A stretch of 64,000 bases of DNA from Micromonospora echinospora. GTDB lineage: Bacteria; Actinomycetota; Actinomycetes; Mycobacteriales; Micromonosporaceae. The notes beneath the pieces were generated by a model, which searched no databases, was not told where the DNA came from, and saw only the letters and a program-made list of their open reading frames with translations. Each line of letters opens with the position of its first letter. Position 1 is the first letter of the stretch. Location: positions 2,480,001-2,544,000 of the forward strand of contig NZ_JACHJC010000001.1 in NCBI RefSeq assembly GCF_014203425.1. Direction: 5' to 3'. Positions 31,357 to 40,782 of this stretch are shown piece by piece. The position numbers were made by a program, and so were the translations under genes.

Positions 31357-33201
31357 ATGCGATCGGGGCAGACGCGGCTGGCGATCGACTACGGCAGCGC
31401 CGACACCACCGCCGTACTGGCATGGCCGGACGGCACCTGGACGCCGCTGCTCTTCGACGGCGAACCCGCCCTGCCCAGCGCCGTCCTCCTCAGCGAGGAC
31501 GGCACCACCGTGACCGGCCACCACGCCTGGCGGGCCGCGCCGGCCACACCGCACCGGTTCATCCCGCACCCCCGCCAACCCTCCGAACAGCGCCTCACCG
31601 TCGCCGACACCGACGTCGACCCGCTCGACCTGGTCGCCGCGACCCTGCGCCACGTCGCCGAGCAAGCCCACCAGATCACCGGACCCGGCATCGACGACGT
31701 ACGGCTCGTCGTCCCGGCAGGCTGGGGCCCGCGACGACGCACCTGGATGCGCCACGCCGCGCACCGCGCCGGCCTCCCACCACCACAGTTGATCGACGCG
31801 CCGACCGCCGTCGCCGGGCACCTGCTCGCCACCGGCCTGCAGCTGCCCGTCGGCGCCTACATCGCCGTCTGCGACGTCGGCGCCACCGCCGAAGTCAGCG
31901 TCCTGCGCCGCGGCCCCGCAGGCTTCGAAGTCCTCGCCACCCTCGCCGACCCCAGCGCCGGCGGCACCGCCATCGACGACGCCCTCACCACCACACTCAC
32001 CACCAACCCACCCGCCACCGGCGGGCAACGATGGGCCATGACGGCCAGCCTCCGCGCCGGCAAACACGCCCTGACCGACCACCCGGCCGTCACCGTGCCA
32101 CTACCCGACGGGCCGGCCGTGGTGCTCCACACCGGCCTGCTCGACCAAGCCGCCCAGCCCGTCCTGCACCGCATCGCCCACCTCACCACCGAAGCGATCA
32201 CCGCCGCGGAACTCACACCCCGCGACCTCACCGGCGTCTACTGCGTCGGCGGCACCGCCCGCCTACCCCTACTGGCACAGACCCTCACCGACGCCGGCAT
32301 CACCCCCACCCTCGTCGACCAGCCCACCCTGGCCGCAGCCCGAGGCGCCGCCGACGCAGGCACCACCAACACCACCACCGACCCCACCACGACCGACGAG
32401 CCGATACCGCCGGTACGGCGCGCCGCCGCGATCGCCCTACCCGGCTTCGCATCCCTCGCCCTGGTCTCCCAGTTCCTGCTCACACCCCAGTGGCGCGGCT
32501 CCCTCATGTACCGCGAAGCGATCCTCAACTGGGGCGAGCTGACAATGGCCGCCGTCTTCGCCGTCATCGCCTGCCTCAGCGCCGGCACCGTCCTCGCCTC
32601 CACCATCGCCAACCGCACCACCACCCCGACCAGCCCCGGCACACACACCGGCACCGGCATCCTCGCCGCAGCCTCCCTCGGCGTCGCCGTCAGCGGCATG
32701 TACGCCGTCGTCGGAAGCCTCTACGTCGGCTACCCCGTCAACAGCTTCCTGCGCTGGACACTGCTACCCATCACCCCGACCATCACCGCCGCCGCCGTCA
32801 TGGCCCTCATCGCCACCCGGCAATGGCGCACCCCCGCGGGCGGATGGTCGAAACTGCTCGCCTTCCCCACCAGCTCCGTGATCACCGCCGCCGCCGGCAT
32901 GCTGCTCATCCAATACAGCCTGACCGCCGACCGGTGGCCCCACCTGATCCTCTGGATCGACCTCGCCGGCCGAGCCGGAGGCCTGCTCCTGGGCATCGGC
33001 ACCGTCATGGCCGTCGTGTCCCAGCCGATCCTGCGCCTGATCCTCAGCGCACCCCTCGCCGTCATCACCGCCGCCCTGGTCTCCTGGCCCGCCTCCGGCA
33101 TCCTCGGCGCCATCTACGCCATCGCCGTGACCACCTGGTGGCTACGCCAGATGTGGACCCACCTCCTACGCCCCCACCACCCCCACCGGCCGCCGCAATG
33201 A
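31357..33201 (+). CDS. Hsp70-like ATPase fused to a multi-TM membrane domain
   Basis: The 614-residue protein starts MRSGQTRLAIDYGSADTTAV. The actin/Hsp70 nucleotide fold spans about 1-340 with phosphate-1 loop AIDYGSADTTA, phosphate-2 loop IAVCDVGATAEVSVL and adenosine motif GVYCVGGTARLPLL. No substrate-binding domain follows; instead a Thr-rich linker leads to about eight hydrophobic helices from about residue 360 (AAAIALPGFASLALVSQFLL, TMAAVFAVIACLSAGTVLAS, SVITAAAGMLLIQY and others). Hence an ATPase at the inner face of the membrane. The gene ends 46 bases before the BTAD membrane protein, probably one operon. No obvious ribosome site before ATG 31357. Confidence 0.82.
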   Translation: MRSGQTRLAIDYGSADTTAVLAWPDGTWTPLLFDGEPALPSAVLLSEDGTTVTGHHAWRAAPATPHRFIPHPRQPSEQRLTVADTDVDPLDLVAATLRHVAEQAHQITGPGIDDVRLVVPAGWGPRRRTWMRHAAHRAGLPPPQLIDAPTAVAGHLLATGLQLPVGAYIAVCDVGATAEVSVLRRGPAGFEVLATLADPSAGGTAIDDALTTTLTTNPPATGGQRWAMTASLRAGKHALTDHPAVTVPLPDGPAVVLHTGLLDQAAQPVLHRIAHLTTEAITAAELTPRDLTGVYCVGGTARLPLLAQTLTDAGITPTLVDQPTLAAARGAADAGTTNTTTDPTTTDEPIPPVRRAAAIALPGFASLALVSQFLLTPQWRGSLMYREAILNWGELTMAAVFAVIACLSAGTVLASTIANRTTTPTSPGTHTGTGILAAASLGVAVSGMYAVVGSLYVGYPVNSFLRWTLLPITPTITAAAVMALIATRQWRTPAGGWSKLLAFPTSSVITAAAGMLLIQYSLTADRWPHLILWIDLAGRAGGLLLGIGTVMAVVSQPILRLILSAPLAVITAALVSWPASGILGAIYAIAVTTWWLRQMWTHLLRPHHPHRPPQ

Positions 33202-33247
33202 CCCCACCAACCGGATACCGCCCAACGCACGTGGGGGAGGAGCCGCG

Positions 33248-35194
33248 GTGAACGGGGCCCGGCGACTCGCAGGCGCTACCGTCGTGCTGGCCGTCCTGGC
33301 GATACCACCGTGGCTGCTGACCACCCTCACCCGAGCGCACCTGCCCGGCTGGCCGACCAGCACGCAACTACGCGACTGGCTGACCGACCCGCTGACCCCG
33401 GCAACCCTCACCACAGGGCTCATCGCCGTGGCCTGGCTGCTGTGGCTCGGCATGACCTACACCGTCACCGTGACGGCCGCCCGCCGACTGCGCGCCGGCG
33501 CCCGATGGGTACGCCACCTGCCGCTACCCACCCCATGGCAGGCCGCCGCCACCAGCATCGCCGGCGCCGCCGCCCTCACCACCGCCCACACCCCCACCAC
33601 CCATCCGCCGAACCCACCGACACCAGTCACCGCCGATGAACTGCAGCACCCCTCCGATACGCCCCAGACCGAGCGCGGTGGGGTGGTCGTGCCCGGCGGC
33701 TGGCTACCCGACGACACCGCCCACCACATCGCCGCCGCAGCCGCCCTGGTATGGCTACGCCGCCGTCGCGCCCACCAACCCGGCCAACCCGACACCAACG
33801 CCACCCAGCTGACACCCCTACCCGCCACCATCACCGCCGTCCAAGCAGTCATCGCCGACCAACCACCGCCGCCAACAGCCACCACCGGCGCAATGCAGGC
33901 GCCGCTGCCCCCAGCCGGCATTCGTCTCGCCGGTGACGGCGCCGACCACGCCGCCCGAGGCTTGCTCGTCACCAGACTCCTCACCGCGCTGCGCGACCCC
34001 ACCGACACGACCCCGGTGATCATCACCAGCAATACCCTCACCAGGCTCCTGCCCAGCGTCGCCGAGACCGTCGCCACCATCCCGGGCCTGCACGTCATCG
34101 ACACCCTCGAACATGCCGCCGTCCTGCTACCTGCATCCCGCACGTCGTCCACAGCCGACCGCCGTATACCCAGCCTCGTGATGACCGCCGGACCCGCGAC
34201 GGCGGCACCACCGGACCTCCCGGGCGCCCGTGTCGTCACCCTCGACGCCGGAGCACCACTACCCACCTGGCGCGTCGACCGCCACGGCCACACCGTCGAT
34301 CACCAGACCGGGCAACCACGGCCACGGATGTGTGTCCTCGACGGCACCGCCGCGGCGGACCTGCTCGCCGTCCTGGCCCAGCCCGCCACCGAAGTACTCG
34401 ACCCCGCCGCCTCCGTACCAGCCCGGCCGGTCGACCGCGCACAGGCAAAGATTCCCCGCCAATCCAGCCGAGTCACACCGCCCACACCGCGGCAGCCCAC
34501 CGAGACCACAGCAACCGCTATCCGGCTGCGGGTGCTCGGCCGTCCGGCGCTGCACATCGACAGCAACGAGGTCACCATCCGCCGCAGCGCCGCCCTGCAA
34601 ATCCTCGTCTTCCTCGCCGTGCACCCCGACGGCGCCACCACCACGCAACTCGTACAAGCCCTCTGGCCCGGCCTACCCGCCCACACTGTCACCGGCCGCC
34701 TCTACACCACCCTCAGCGACCTCCGCTCGACCATCCGCGCCACCACCGCCGACCCCATGGTTGTCCACACCGAGGGCCGCTACCACCTCGACCCACGCGC
34801 CGACGTGGACCTGTGGCGACTGCAGGCCGCCGCCCACCACAGCGCCACCACAGACGCACCCGGCAGCTGGCAGGCCGTGATCGACGCCTACACCGGCGAT
34901 CTCGCCGCCGGTCACACCTGGCCATGGATCGACCCACCCCGTGAAGCCACACGCCGCCTGGCCCTCGACGCCCACACCACCGCCGCAGCAGCACAAACCG
35001 ACCCGCACGAGCGCCTACGGCTGCTCCAAGCGGCGATCCGCATCGACCCCTACAACCAACAGCTCCACCAGCTCGCCGCCGACCAACTGAACGCCCTCGG
35101 CGACTCCGCCGCAGCCGCCGACCTTCTCCACACCCACCGGCAACGCCTGCGCCTCGCTGGCATCCTCGACCAACCCATGATCACTGCTCGTTAG
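33248..35194 (+). CDS. Membrane-anchored protein with C-terminal SARP/BTAD domain
   Basis: GTG 33248 follows GGAGGAG at good spacing. The 648-residue protein has two to three N-terminal helices (GATVVLAVLAIPPWLLTTL, LIAVAWLLWLGMTYTVTV, AATSIAGAAALTTA), a central region with a degenerate nucleotide-fold-like segment (about 220-360), and from about residue 425 an OmpR-like winged helix (RLRVLGRPALHIDSNEVTIR, ALQILVFLAVHPDG) plus BTAD (VDLWRLQAAAHH to LHTHRQRLRLAGI). A SARP domain tethered to the membrane suggests signalling at the membrane or a non-DNA-binding use. The upstream partner is the Hsp70-like membrane ATPase. Confidence 0.82.
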   Translation: MNGARRLAGATVVLAVLAIPPWLLTTLTRAHLPGWPTSTQLRDWLTDPLTPATLTTGLIAVAWLLWLGMTYTVTVTAARRLRAGARWVRHLPLPTPWQAAATSIAGAAALTTAHTPTTHPPNPPTPVTADELQHPSDTPQTERGGVVVPGGWLPDDTAHHIAAAAALVWLRRRRAHQPGQPDTNATQLTPLPATITAVQAVIADQPPPPTATTGAMQAPLPPAGIRLAGDGADHAARGLLVTRLLTALRDPTDTTPVIITSNTLTRLLPSVAETVATIPGLHVIDTLEHAAVLLPASRTSSTADRRIPSLVMTAGPATAAPPDLPGARVVTLDAGAPLPTWRVDRHGHTVDHQTGQPRPRMCVLDGTAAADLLAVLAQPATEVLDPAASVPARPVDRAQAKIPRQSSRVTPPTPRQPTETTATAIRLRVLGRPALHIDSNEVTIRRSAALQILVFLAVHPDGATTTQLVQALWPGLPAHTVTGRLYTTLSDLRSTIRATTADPMVVHTEGRYHLDPRADVDLWRLQAAAHHSATTDAPGSWQAVIDAYTGDLAAGHTWPWIDPPREATRRLALDAHTTAAAAQTDPHERLRLLQAAIRIDPYNQQLHQLAADQLNALGDSAAAADLLHTHRQRLRLAGILDQPMITAR

Positions 35195-35358
35195 CCGGGT
35201 AGGTCCTCCGGTCGCGGCACGGCGACGTCGAACGAATCCTCGGTGGCGGCAACCAAATCCTTGAAGCCCTCGGCGAGGGCCTGTCTCGCGAAGGGCTCTG
35301 TCTCATCCACAGACCCCTCGGCGAGGAAATCGAGGAAGCCGTGGGCCAAGACCGCCAC
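35191..35358 (-). CDS. Short hypothetical ORF directly after the 35,365 gene
   Basis: A frame from GTG 35358 to TAA 35191 encodes 55 residues (VAVLAHGFLDFLAEGSVDET, EPFARQALAEGFKDLVAATE, ending PRPEDLPG). It begins seven bases after, and in the same frame as, the TGA of the upstream gene, so it could be its lost C-terminal extension beyond a nonsense mutation, or a coupled small gene. Its stop overlaps the stop of the convergent BTAD gene. The composition is protein-like; no family recognised. Confidence 0.4.
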   Translation of the reverse strand: MAVLAHGFLDFLAEGSVDETEPFARQALAEGFKDLVAATEDSFDVAVPRPEDLPG

Positions 35359-35364
35359 GGCGGT

Positions 35365-35979
35365 TCAGCCATCGAGCAGATTGCGCAACTGCATGGCTTG
35401 GCGTTTTGCCTCCGCGTCTTCGTCCTGCGTGACTTCAGGCGGTGGAGGCGCGAGTGGAAGGGGGGCTAGCCGCAGGCCGTAGCCGCACCGGGATCCGGCC
35501 TTGATGATCAGTGGGGGAGCCGGAGGTTCGGGCCAGGCGATGAGGTGAAATCGTTCATCTGACTGGTCGAGCACCTGGTCGTAGTGGCGGTCCCGGCCGC
35601 TGGCGTGTATCCGCAGCCGGTAGTGCCCGGGGCCCTGGATGCTGAGCATTGGCAGACTGACCCGCTCGTGTTCTGGTGGTTGCTCAAGTTCCTCGACGGT
35701 GAGGTGCCCGTTAGGCACGTACAGGCTGACCTCAGCGACGTCTTCCCAGGAGTCGAGTTCGTTCCAGCGCGTGCCGGTCTCCAGCGCGGGACGCTCGTCG
35801 AATGGTTCGGCGGTGACGAGGACGTGGCCGCGGTCGATGCCGGCGTACAGCAGCGCGGCGGAGGCCATGACTCCGGCTAGGCCCGTGCTGTAGTCCATGG
35901 TCCCGAACACGGTGTCAACATCGCGGTCGGTCACGAGGAAGCCGTGGTCCTGAACATGAACGCGCGCAGGATGCCTCAT
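35365..35979 (-). CDS. Hypothetical cytoplasmic protein
   Basis: ATG 35979 follows AGGA at suitable spacing; a further ATG at 35997 is possible. The 204-residue product begins MRHPARVHVQDHGFLVTDRD and has beta-rich segments (GHVLVTAEPFDERPAL, YRLRIHASGRDRHYD, DERFHLIAWPEPPAPPLIIK) and an acidic tail. No signal or membrane segment. The family is not one I can name; similar proteins (Y-x-R-x-H-A-x-G-R-D pattern) appear beside immunity-type genes, which would fit the toxin remnants nearby, but this is inference. Confidence 0.55.
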   Translation of the reverse strand: MRHPARVHVQDHGFLVTDRDVDTVFGTMDYSTGLAGVMASAALLYAGIDRGHVLVTAEPFDERPALETGTRWNELDSWEDVAEVSLYVPNGHLTVEELEQPPEHERVSLPMLSIQGPGHYRLRIHASGRDRHYDQVLDQSDERFHLIAWPEPPAPPLIIKAGSRCGYGLRLAPLPLAPPPPEVTQDEDAEAKRQAMQLRNLLDG

Positions 35980-36011
35980 GACATCATCCTGCCCCACCTA
36001 TCGGGCTGACA

Positions 36012-36059
36012 GCACATCGTTGCGAGGGCCACGAGTAACCGGCCCCCGCAACGATGTGC
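36012..36059. terminator. Long hairpin
   Basis: A 19-bp stem with one mismatch is formed by 36012-36030 (GCACATCGTTGCGAGGGCC) and 36041-36059, with a 10-nt loop. It lies just downstream of the minus-strand toxin remnant ending at 36082 and 33 bases upstream of the 35,979 start. Confidence 0.7.
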
Positions 36060-36081
36060 CCTTGCCGATGGTGTGCCGGTG

Positions 36082-36720
36082 TTAGCTGCTGATGCCGATG
36101 CGGAATGGGTCGCTGTGCAGTACGCGGTAGTCGTAGTAGAACGCGGCCATTAACCCGCCTTGGGCATTGTTTTCACTGGCCGTGATCATGCAGGCGCTGG
36201 CACCAGACGGTCCGGTGACGTTGGTCGGCGCGCTGATGTTGCAGCCGGAGAACGTGCGCCGGCTACCACCGAACGCCAGTCCTTGGAACGTTGAGGCCAG
36301 CGGATACTCGTCGCAGCTCTTGCCTGTGAGGCTGGGTGCGTCCCCGCAGGCGCGGCTGCGGTTGAGGTTGTTCGTGGCCGTGTCGACGTTGCGGTTGAGC
36401 GGGTTGGTGATGGTTGCGCCGGGCAGTCCGGAGCCTTGGGCTCGCGAGACATGCGAAGCCAGGCTCGGGTAGCGACTCTGGCTGTAAAGCACCTGTGCCG
36501 GGTACCACGGTACGACGCAGCCGACCCGCGCAGGCCGGGATCCGTTGGCTCCGGTGGCGTTGTCGCACATGATTTCCGCCATTGACGTCGATGCGGTCAC
36601 GAGCGGGTAGCCGACGGGCTGCAGGCGCAGATTCCACGTTGTCGTACACTCGCCGACCGCGCCAACCGCGGTGGCGGTGGTCTTCGCGCCGGCTTCTCCA
36701 AGTCGGCTGGTGTTGTTTGC
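36082..36720 (-). pseudogene. NucA/NucB-type DNase toxin tip, 5' end missing
   Basis: The minus-strand frame ends ...FRIGISS at 36082 and contains SCDEYPLASTFQGLAFGG, then NNAQGGLMAAFYYDYRVLHS and DPFRIGI, the core of the NucA/NucB deoxyribonuclease domain found at the C-termini of secreted polymorphic (RHS) toxins. Cysteines (MCDN, VGCVVPW, ACGD) suggest a disulphide-rich extracellular form. Upstream of about 36,720 the frame runs into DNA whose coding sense is the opposite strand (PLD fragment), so the delivery part of the toxin is gone. No immunity gene is recognised beside it unless 35,365-35,979 has that role. Confidence 0.72.
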
Positions 36721-36724
36721 CGGT

Positions 36725-37635
36725 GCCAGCGACTGCAACGGGAACGATGACGTCGCGGACTGGCTGCAAGACTTGCCAGACGCGGTCGGTCTGGCTAGCT
36801 GGATCGCCAAGACAGTCCGGCACGTCGCTGAGCGGATGCGGCCGCAGAAGGCTGATGACCAGTGGTCGGAGGTGCGGGCGTTCGGCAACCTCCACGAACC
36901 GCTGCTGAACCACTTGCCGGCGCACGCGGTAGACGAGTTGCGCCTCGCGGCCCCGTTCTACGATCCGCCAGCCCGCGCAGCGACAGCCATCGTCACTCGG
37001 ATGAAGCCGCAAGCCGTACGGGTTGCCGTGCAGCCCTCCATCGCTATGTTCGACGGTGCCGCCCTGGCCCGTGCGGCAGCGCCTGCCGTTGATCAGACCT
37101 TCACTCTGCTCAGTGCCGGGCGGGCCTGGCACGGAAAGCTGATTGAGTGGCGTACCCCTGACGGAAAGACCGCCGGCATGACCGGCAGCGCGAACATCAC
37201 CGCTTCGGCGCTGCTGATGAGCACCGGACAGGGCGGCAACTGCGAGCTGGCTGTCATCGCACCGCACGGCGACGGGCTCTTCCCATCAGAAGGGGATCCT
37301 CAGCCGCCGAGCGCCATCCAGAACCTGAGGTCGACGCCGCCCGCTGGCAGCTCCGTAAGCGCCTCAGGACCCGTCCTTCTCGGCTGTGCCCTGGTGGACG
37401 GCACACTCATGGTGGAACTTGCCGTGGCGGCCGGAGACAGGGTCGTCATCGAGACCTCGCCGACCGGCGCGCCAGGGTCATGGACCGTCGCAGGGGCCGT
37501 TCCCGCCAACCAACAGTTCGCACGCCTCCTGGTGCCGGAGCTGACCGGAGGCGCGGTGCGCGCGGTGATGGAGGTTGCCGGCGCACGGCTGGCATCTGCG
37601 GCCGTCTTCATCACCGATAGCTCCCGCTGCCGGCC
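36725..37635 (+). pseudogene. Phospholipase D-like protein, internal fragment
   Basis: The plus-strand frame reads DVADWLQDLPDAVGLASWIA, then FGNLHEPLLNHLPAHAVDEL, AWHGKLIEWRTPDGKTAGMT and GSANITASALL. The H-x-K ... G-S-x-N arrangement is one HKD half of the PLD superfamily. There is no proper start, and the frame continues into Pro/Arg nonsense after about 37,635, where an RHS segment begins in another frame. Both ends are therefore rearrangement joints. Before loss it was perhaps part of a larger phosphodiesterase or helicase-associated protein. Confidence 0.55.
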
Positions 37636-37659
37636 CCGCCAAGACACCAGCGACGAACC

Positions 37660-39200
37660 GCGCCTGCAACTCCGGCACACAAACCGTCACCCGCCGCTAC
37701 CAAACCCCCTACGGCAACCCCCGCGGATCACAAATCCCCTGGGCCAACCCCAAGGGCTTCGTCGGCGGCGACAACGACCCCACCGGACTCATCCACCTCG
37801 GCGCCCGCGAATACGACCCAGGACTCGGCCGATTCATCAGCGTCGACCCACTGCAAGACCTCACCAACCCCCAGCAATGGCACGGCTACAGCTACGCCAG
37901 CAACAGCCCCATCACCCGCAGTGACCCCAGCGGCCTCATCGAAGAAGACTGCGCGATCTTCGACTGCTACGGCTACGACGTCGCAAAGGGAGACTGCCCC
38001 GGCGGATGCGGTTCGAGCGAAAACGAGGCATATGGCAAATCCCGGCACCTTACTGGTAGCGCGCCCCAAAGACCACGCACCAACCCGCGATCGCCCGCCA
38101 AGAATGTCAGCGTTCCCGTCTATGTCGACATCGACAAGTTCACCAGAGCGTGGAACAACCACCGTGGAGCCCACTTCGCCGCAGCCAGCGGCGGATGGGA
38201 AGTTTCCCCCGAATTCATGCTGCAAGCCGAAATCGAGCTAGCACTACTCGTATGCGATGAAATTGGCCGATCGGAATGCGGTGATTGGTACAATCAGCTG
38301 TTCGATGGTCGCGCCGACTCCGTCTGTGCCCAGGTCTGCGGCCTGGATGACCTACCAGGCATGCCCGGAGCGGTCGGCCTTCGACCGAATGTCAAGGCAG
38401 CGGCGGACGGCGGATCTGGTGGATCACCGGCGCTTGGGGGAAGCCGAGGCGCCTCTGGCGGCGCCTGTAGTTTCTCCGGCGACACAGAAGTCCTGCTCGC
38501 CGACGGCACCAAAAAGAGGATGAAAGACCTGCGGGTCGGGGACATAGTTGCTGCAACTGACCCGGAAACCGGGGAAAGTGGTGCCGAAAGCATCACCAAC
38601 CTCTGGATCCACGAAGACGAGCTGCGCCTTCTGTCCCTCGATGGCGGATCGGTAGCGACGACCAACGACCACCCGTTTTGGAATGCAAGTGATCGCGAGT
38701 GGCAGCCCGCCGAGGAGCTCGATGCGGGTGATGCTCTTCTCACCCATGACGGTAGGCAACTGGTTATTAGAGGGATTGGCGCGAACTCTCGCTCCCAAGC
38801 GGCGTACAACCTGACGGTTGCCAACCTTCATACGTACTACGTTCTTGTTGGTGACACCCCAGTTTTGGTTCATAACACGTGCCCGAAGGGCGCGAAGCGG
38901 GGTCCCAAGCCGGCAGGAACCGGGCCGCATAATCTTAAAATCGAGGCCGTTGGCCGGTCTGTTGTCGATGGAGAGATCATCGCGGGCGGTGGTGTGTTGC
39001 CGGAACGAGCTATCGCAACGCCTGGGGGTTTCAAGGGGGCTCGACGCCCTGACATCCTTGTACGTCGTCAAGACGGCTCAATCTACGGCATCAACGTGGG
39101 GAAGAAGGCTGCGAACGGTGCGCCAATCAAGCGCGAAGCGGAGGCCATCTCTGACCTTGAGGGCGCGGGAGTCGAGATGCACTTCGTGGCTTACAATTGA
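37660..39200 (+). CDS. RHS core end, Hint (intein-like) domain and nuclease-like toxin tip; N-terminus missing
   Basis: From about 37,660 the frame encodes an RHS-associated core (FVGGDNDPTGLIHLGAREYD, PGLGRFISVDPLQD, SYASNSPITRSDPSGL), a spacer, a Hint domain (CSFSGDTEVLLADGTKKRMK at about 38,467; TTNDHPFWN; YNLTVANLHTYYVLVGD; VHNTC) and a C-terminal tip of about 105 residues with GGFKGARRPDILVRR and YGINVGKK, resembling a restriction-endonuclease-fold toxin. The N-terminal delivery part and most RHS repeats are absent, replaced by a PLD fragment; this is an orphan tip module that could be expressed only by recombination or from an upstream promoter. GC content falls in the tip region. Confidence 0.8.
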
Positions 39201-39206
39201 GGCACT

Positions 39207-39740
39207 ATGACGAAACTTTCTATGCAATTCCACGCCACGCAGGCCGAGGTTGCCTCATGGGTAGCTCATTGGGTTGAAGATTACCAACTGGCGCTCGCTG
39301 TTGAAGTATTCATTCCTGGATACCGCGTGCGGCCGTGCGAAAGGGATGCGGCGTTGGACGCGATCCGTGATCTGCCCGACATTAGCCGAGTCGTTCTGAA
39401 TCTGACTCCCATGGATTTAGCGGTCGATTCGTCAATTCGCTTTCTTAGGGCAAATCCAGATGTTCTCACGGTGTCGCTAGGTGCCCAATCTCAAGATGAA
39501 CTGCGTGAGACGGTTATTGGTGCGATGACGGATCATCGCGAAAGCCTCAAGACGTGGCGAGCGATAATTGCAGGGGCCAAGAAGTCAATGCTTACCGGCT
39601 CAATAGTTGTCAATCCCGTGACTGGGGCGAGGCAGGACGCAAGGGGCCATTACTACACTGCGGGTGCTCGCGAAATGGCCAAGCGTGGAGCCCGCCTGTT
39701 GGCCTCCGTGGGCTGGAATGAGTATCACGTAACCGAATAG
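39207..39740 (+). CDS. Probable immunity protein for the adjacent RHS toxin tip
   Basis: ATG 39207 lies six bases after the toxin stop, with GAGG before it. The 177-residue cytoplasmic protein starts MTKLSMQFHATQAEVASWVA and ends SVGWNEYHVTE; it has no signal or membrane segment. Position, size and lower GC (shared with the toxin tip) are those of cognate immunity genes in polymorphic toxin loci. No named immunity family recognised. Confidence 0.7.
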   Translation: MTKLSMQFHATQAEVASWVAHWVEDYQLALAVEVFIPGYRVRPCERDAALDAIRDLPDISRVVLNLTPMDLAVDSSIRFLRANPDVLTVSLGAQSQDELRETVIGAMTDHRESLKTWRAIIAGAKKSMLTGSIVVNPVTGARQDARGHYYTAGAREMAKRGARLLASVGWNEYHVTE

Positions 39741-39784
39741 AAGCCGTCACATGTTCAGGCTCACGTCAGTCTTAAAGCGTGTTG

Positions 39785-40745
39785 AGATCGGGTTGATCAG
39801 GTCCAGGTGAAGGTGCGGCGGGCTTGGCGGCGTGCGGGTCGGCTGCGGGTGATGCGGCGGGTCATGCCGGCGATGGCGGCCCAGCGGATTGGGCTTCGGA
39901 GATGGAGGGGTGCCGTTCGTAGTCGCGGGCGAGGCCGCGATACCGCGCCTGATGAGTCCGTATCCGCCCCGGTCGAAGACTACTTGCTCGTGGCGTGGCC
40001 GCCCCGGACGAGCCCGCACGGATCCTGCGGCAGACCGATGCTTGCGGCGCCGAGGTGCGCAGGGCCGAGGCCGCCGCGTCGTCTCCGGTCCCGCCACCGC
40101 CACCGCGGGCCGATTCGCTCCGCGAGCAACGCCGCCGGGCCCTGCGCGGGCTCGGCTAAGGAGCCGACGGGAGCGCGGGCGACCAACGGCGCAAAGGTTG
40201 CGAGCCTCAATGATGCTCAGTGGGTGGGTGACAAGGAGTTCAGCGCACGTGGGGGTGTCGCTACATTGATCCCGGTCTCAGAGGGCGGTTACGGAGATTA
40301 GGTCCTTTTGGGGCTGGAGTGAATATTCCTGGCTCACTCTCGGTGAGGACATTGAGGCTGAACAGGCGTTCTTGCCGGCGTCTTTTCCGGTCGTGGCGGC
40401 CGGGACGTGGTTCGCGGCCTTGATCGACTGGGTGTCCACCGCGACCGCGGTCGGGTCCTCGGCCCGGTCGGCCTTCTCCCGTTTCTGGCAGCGCAGCAGG
40501 TCATGGATCGCGGTGTCGGTACCGTCGTCCCGCCACAATCCGAAGTAGTAGTAGGTCACCGGCTTCTGCGGCAGGTCGTGCGGCAGATACGCCCACTGGC
40601 AGCCGGTTCGGTTCTGGTACAGGATCGCGTTCACCGTTTCCCGCAGATCCTGTTCCCCGTGGCGGCCCGCGACCGAGACCCGCTTGGCTCTCCAGGCGCT
40701 CAGGAACGGGCCGGTTAACGTCCACTGCTCGTCGTTTGAGGCCGT
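39785..40745 (-). pseudogene. Degenerate IS5-family element in two pieces
   Basis: At 40,350-40,745 (minus strand) NDEQWTLTGPFLSA, then ETVNAILYQNRTGCQWAYLP, YYYFGLWRDDGTDTAIHDLL and AVAVDTQSIKAANHVPA give the N-terminal part and first aspartate of an IS5 transposase. At 39,785-39,935 (minus) RDYERHPSISEAQIRWAAI, then RRITRSRPARRQARRTFTW is the C-terminus. The 400 bases between are scrambled, with VVFDRGGYG visible out of frame. No intact reading frame remains. Confidence 0.65.
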
Positions 40746-40782
40746 GCGGTTGGTGGCGCCTGGGCTGCTAGCGTTCGGCGTC

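Noticed and set aside
30202..32082. A 626-codon minus-strand frame including the DUF6745-like end
   Set aside because: Its first half is antisense to the Hsp70-like gene; the real start is ATG 31153 with a frameshift to this frame.
31329..33251. A 640-codon plus-strand frame over the Hsp70-like gene
   Set aside because: The translation is almost entirely Arg, Pro, His and Thr; the overlapping frame has clear ATPase motifs and TM helices.
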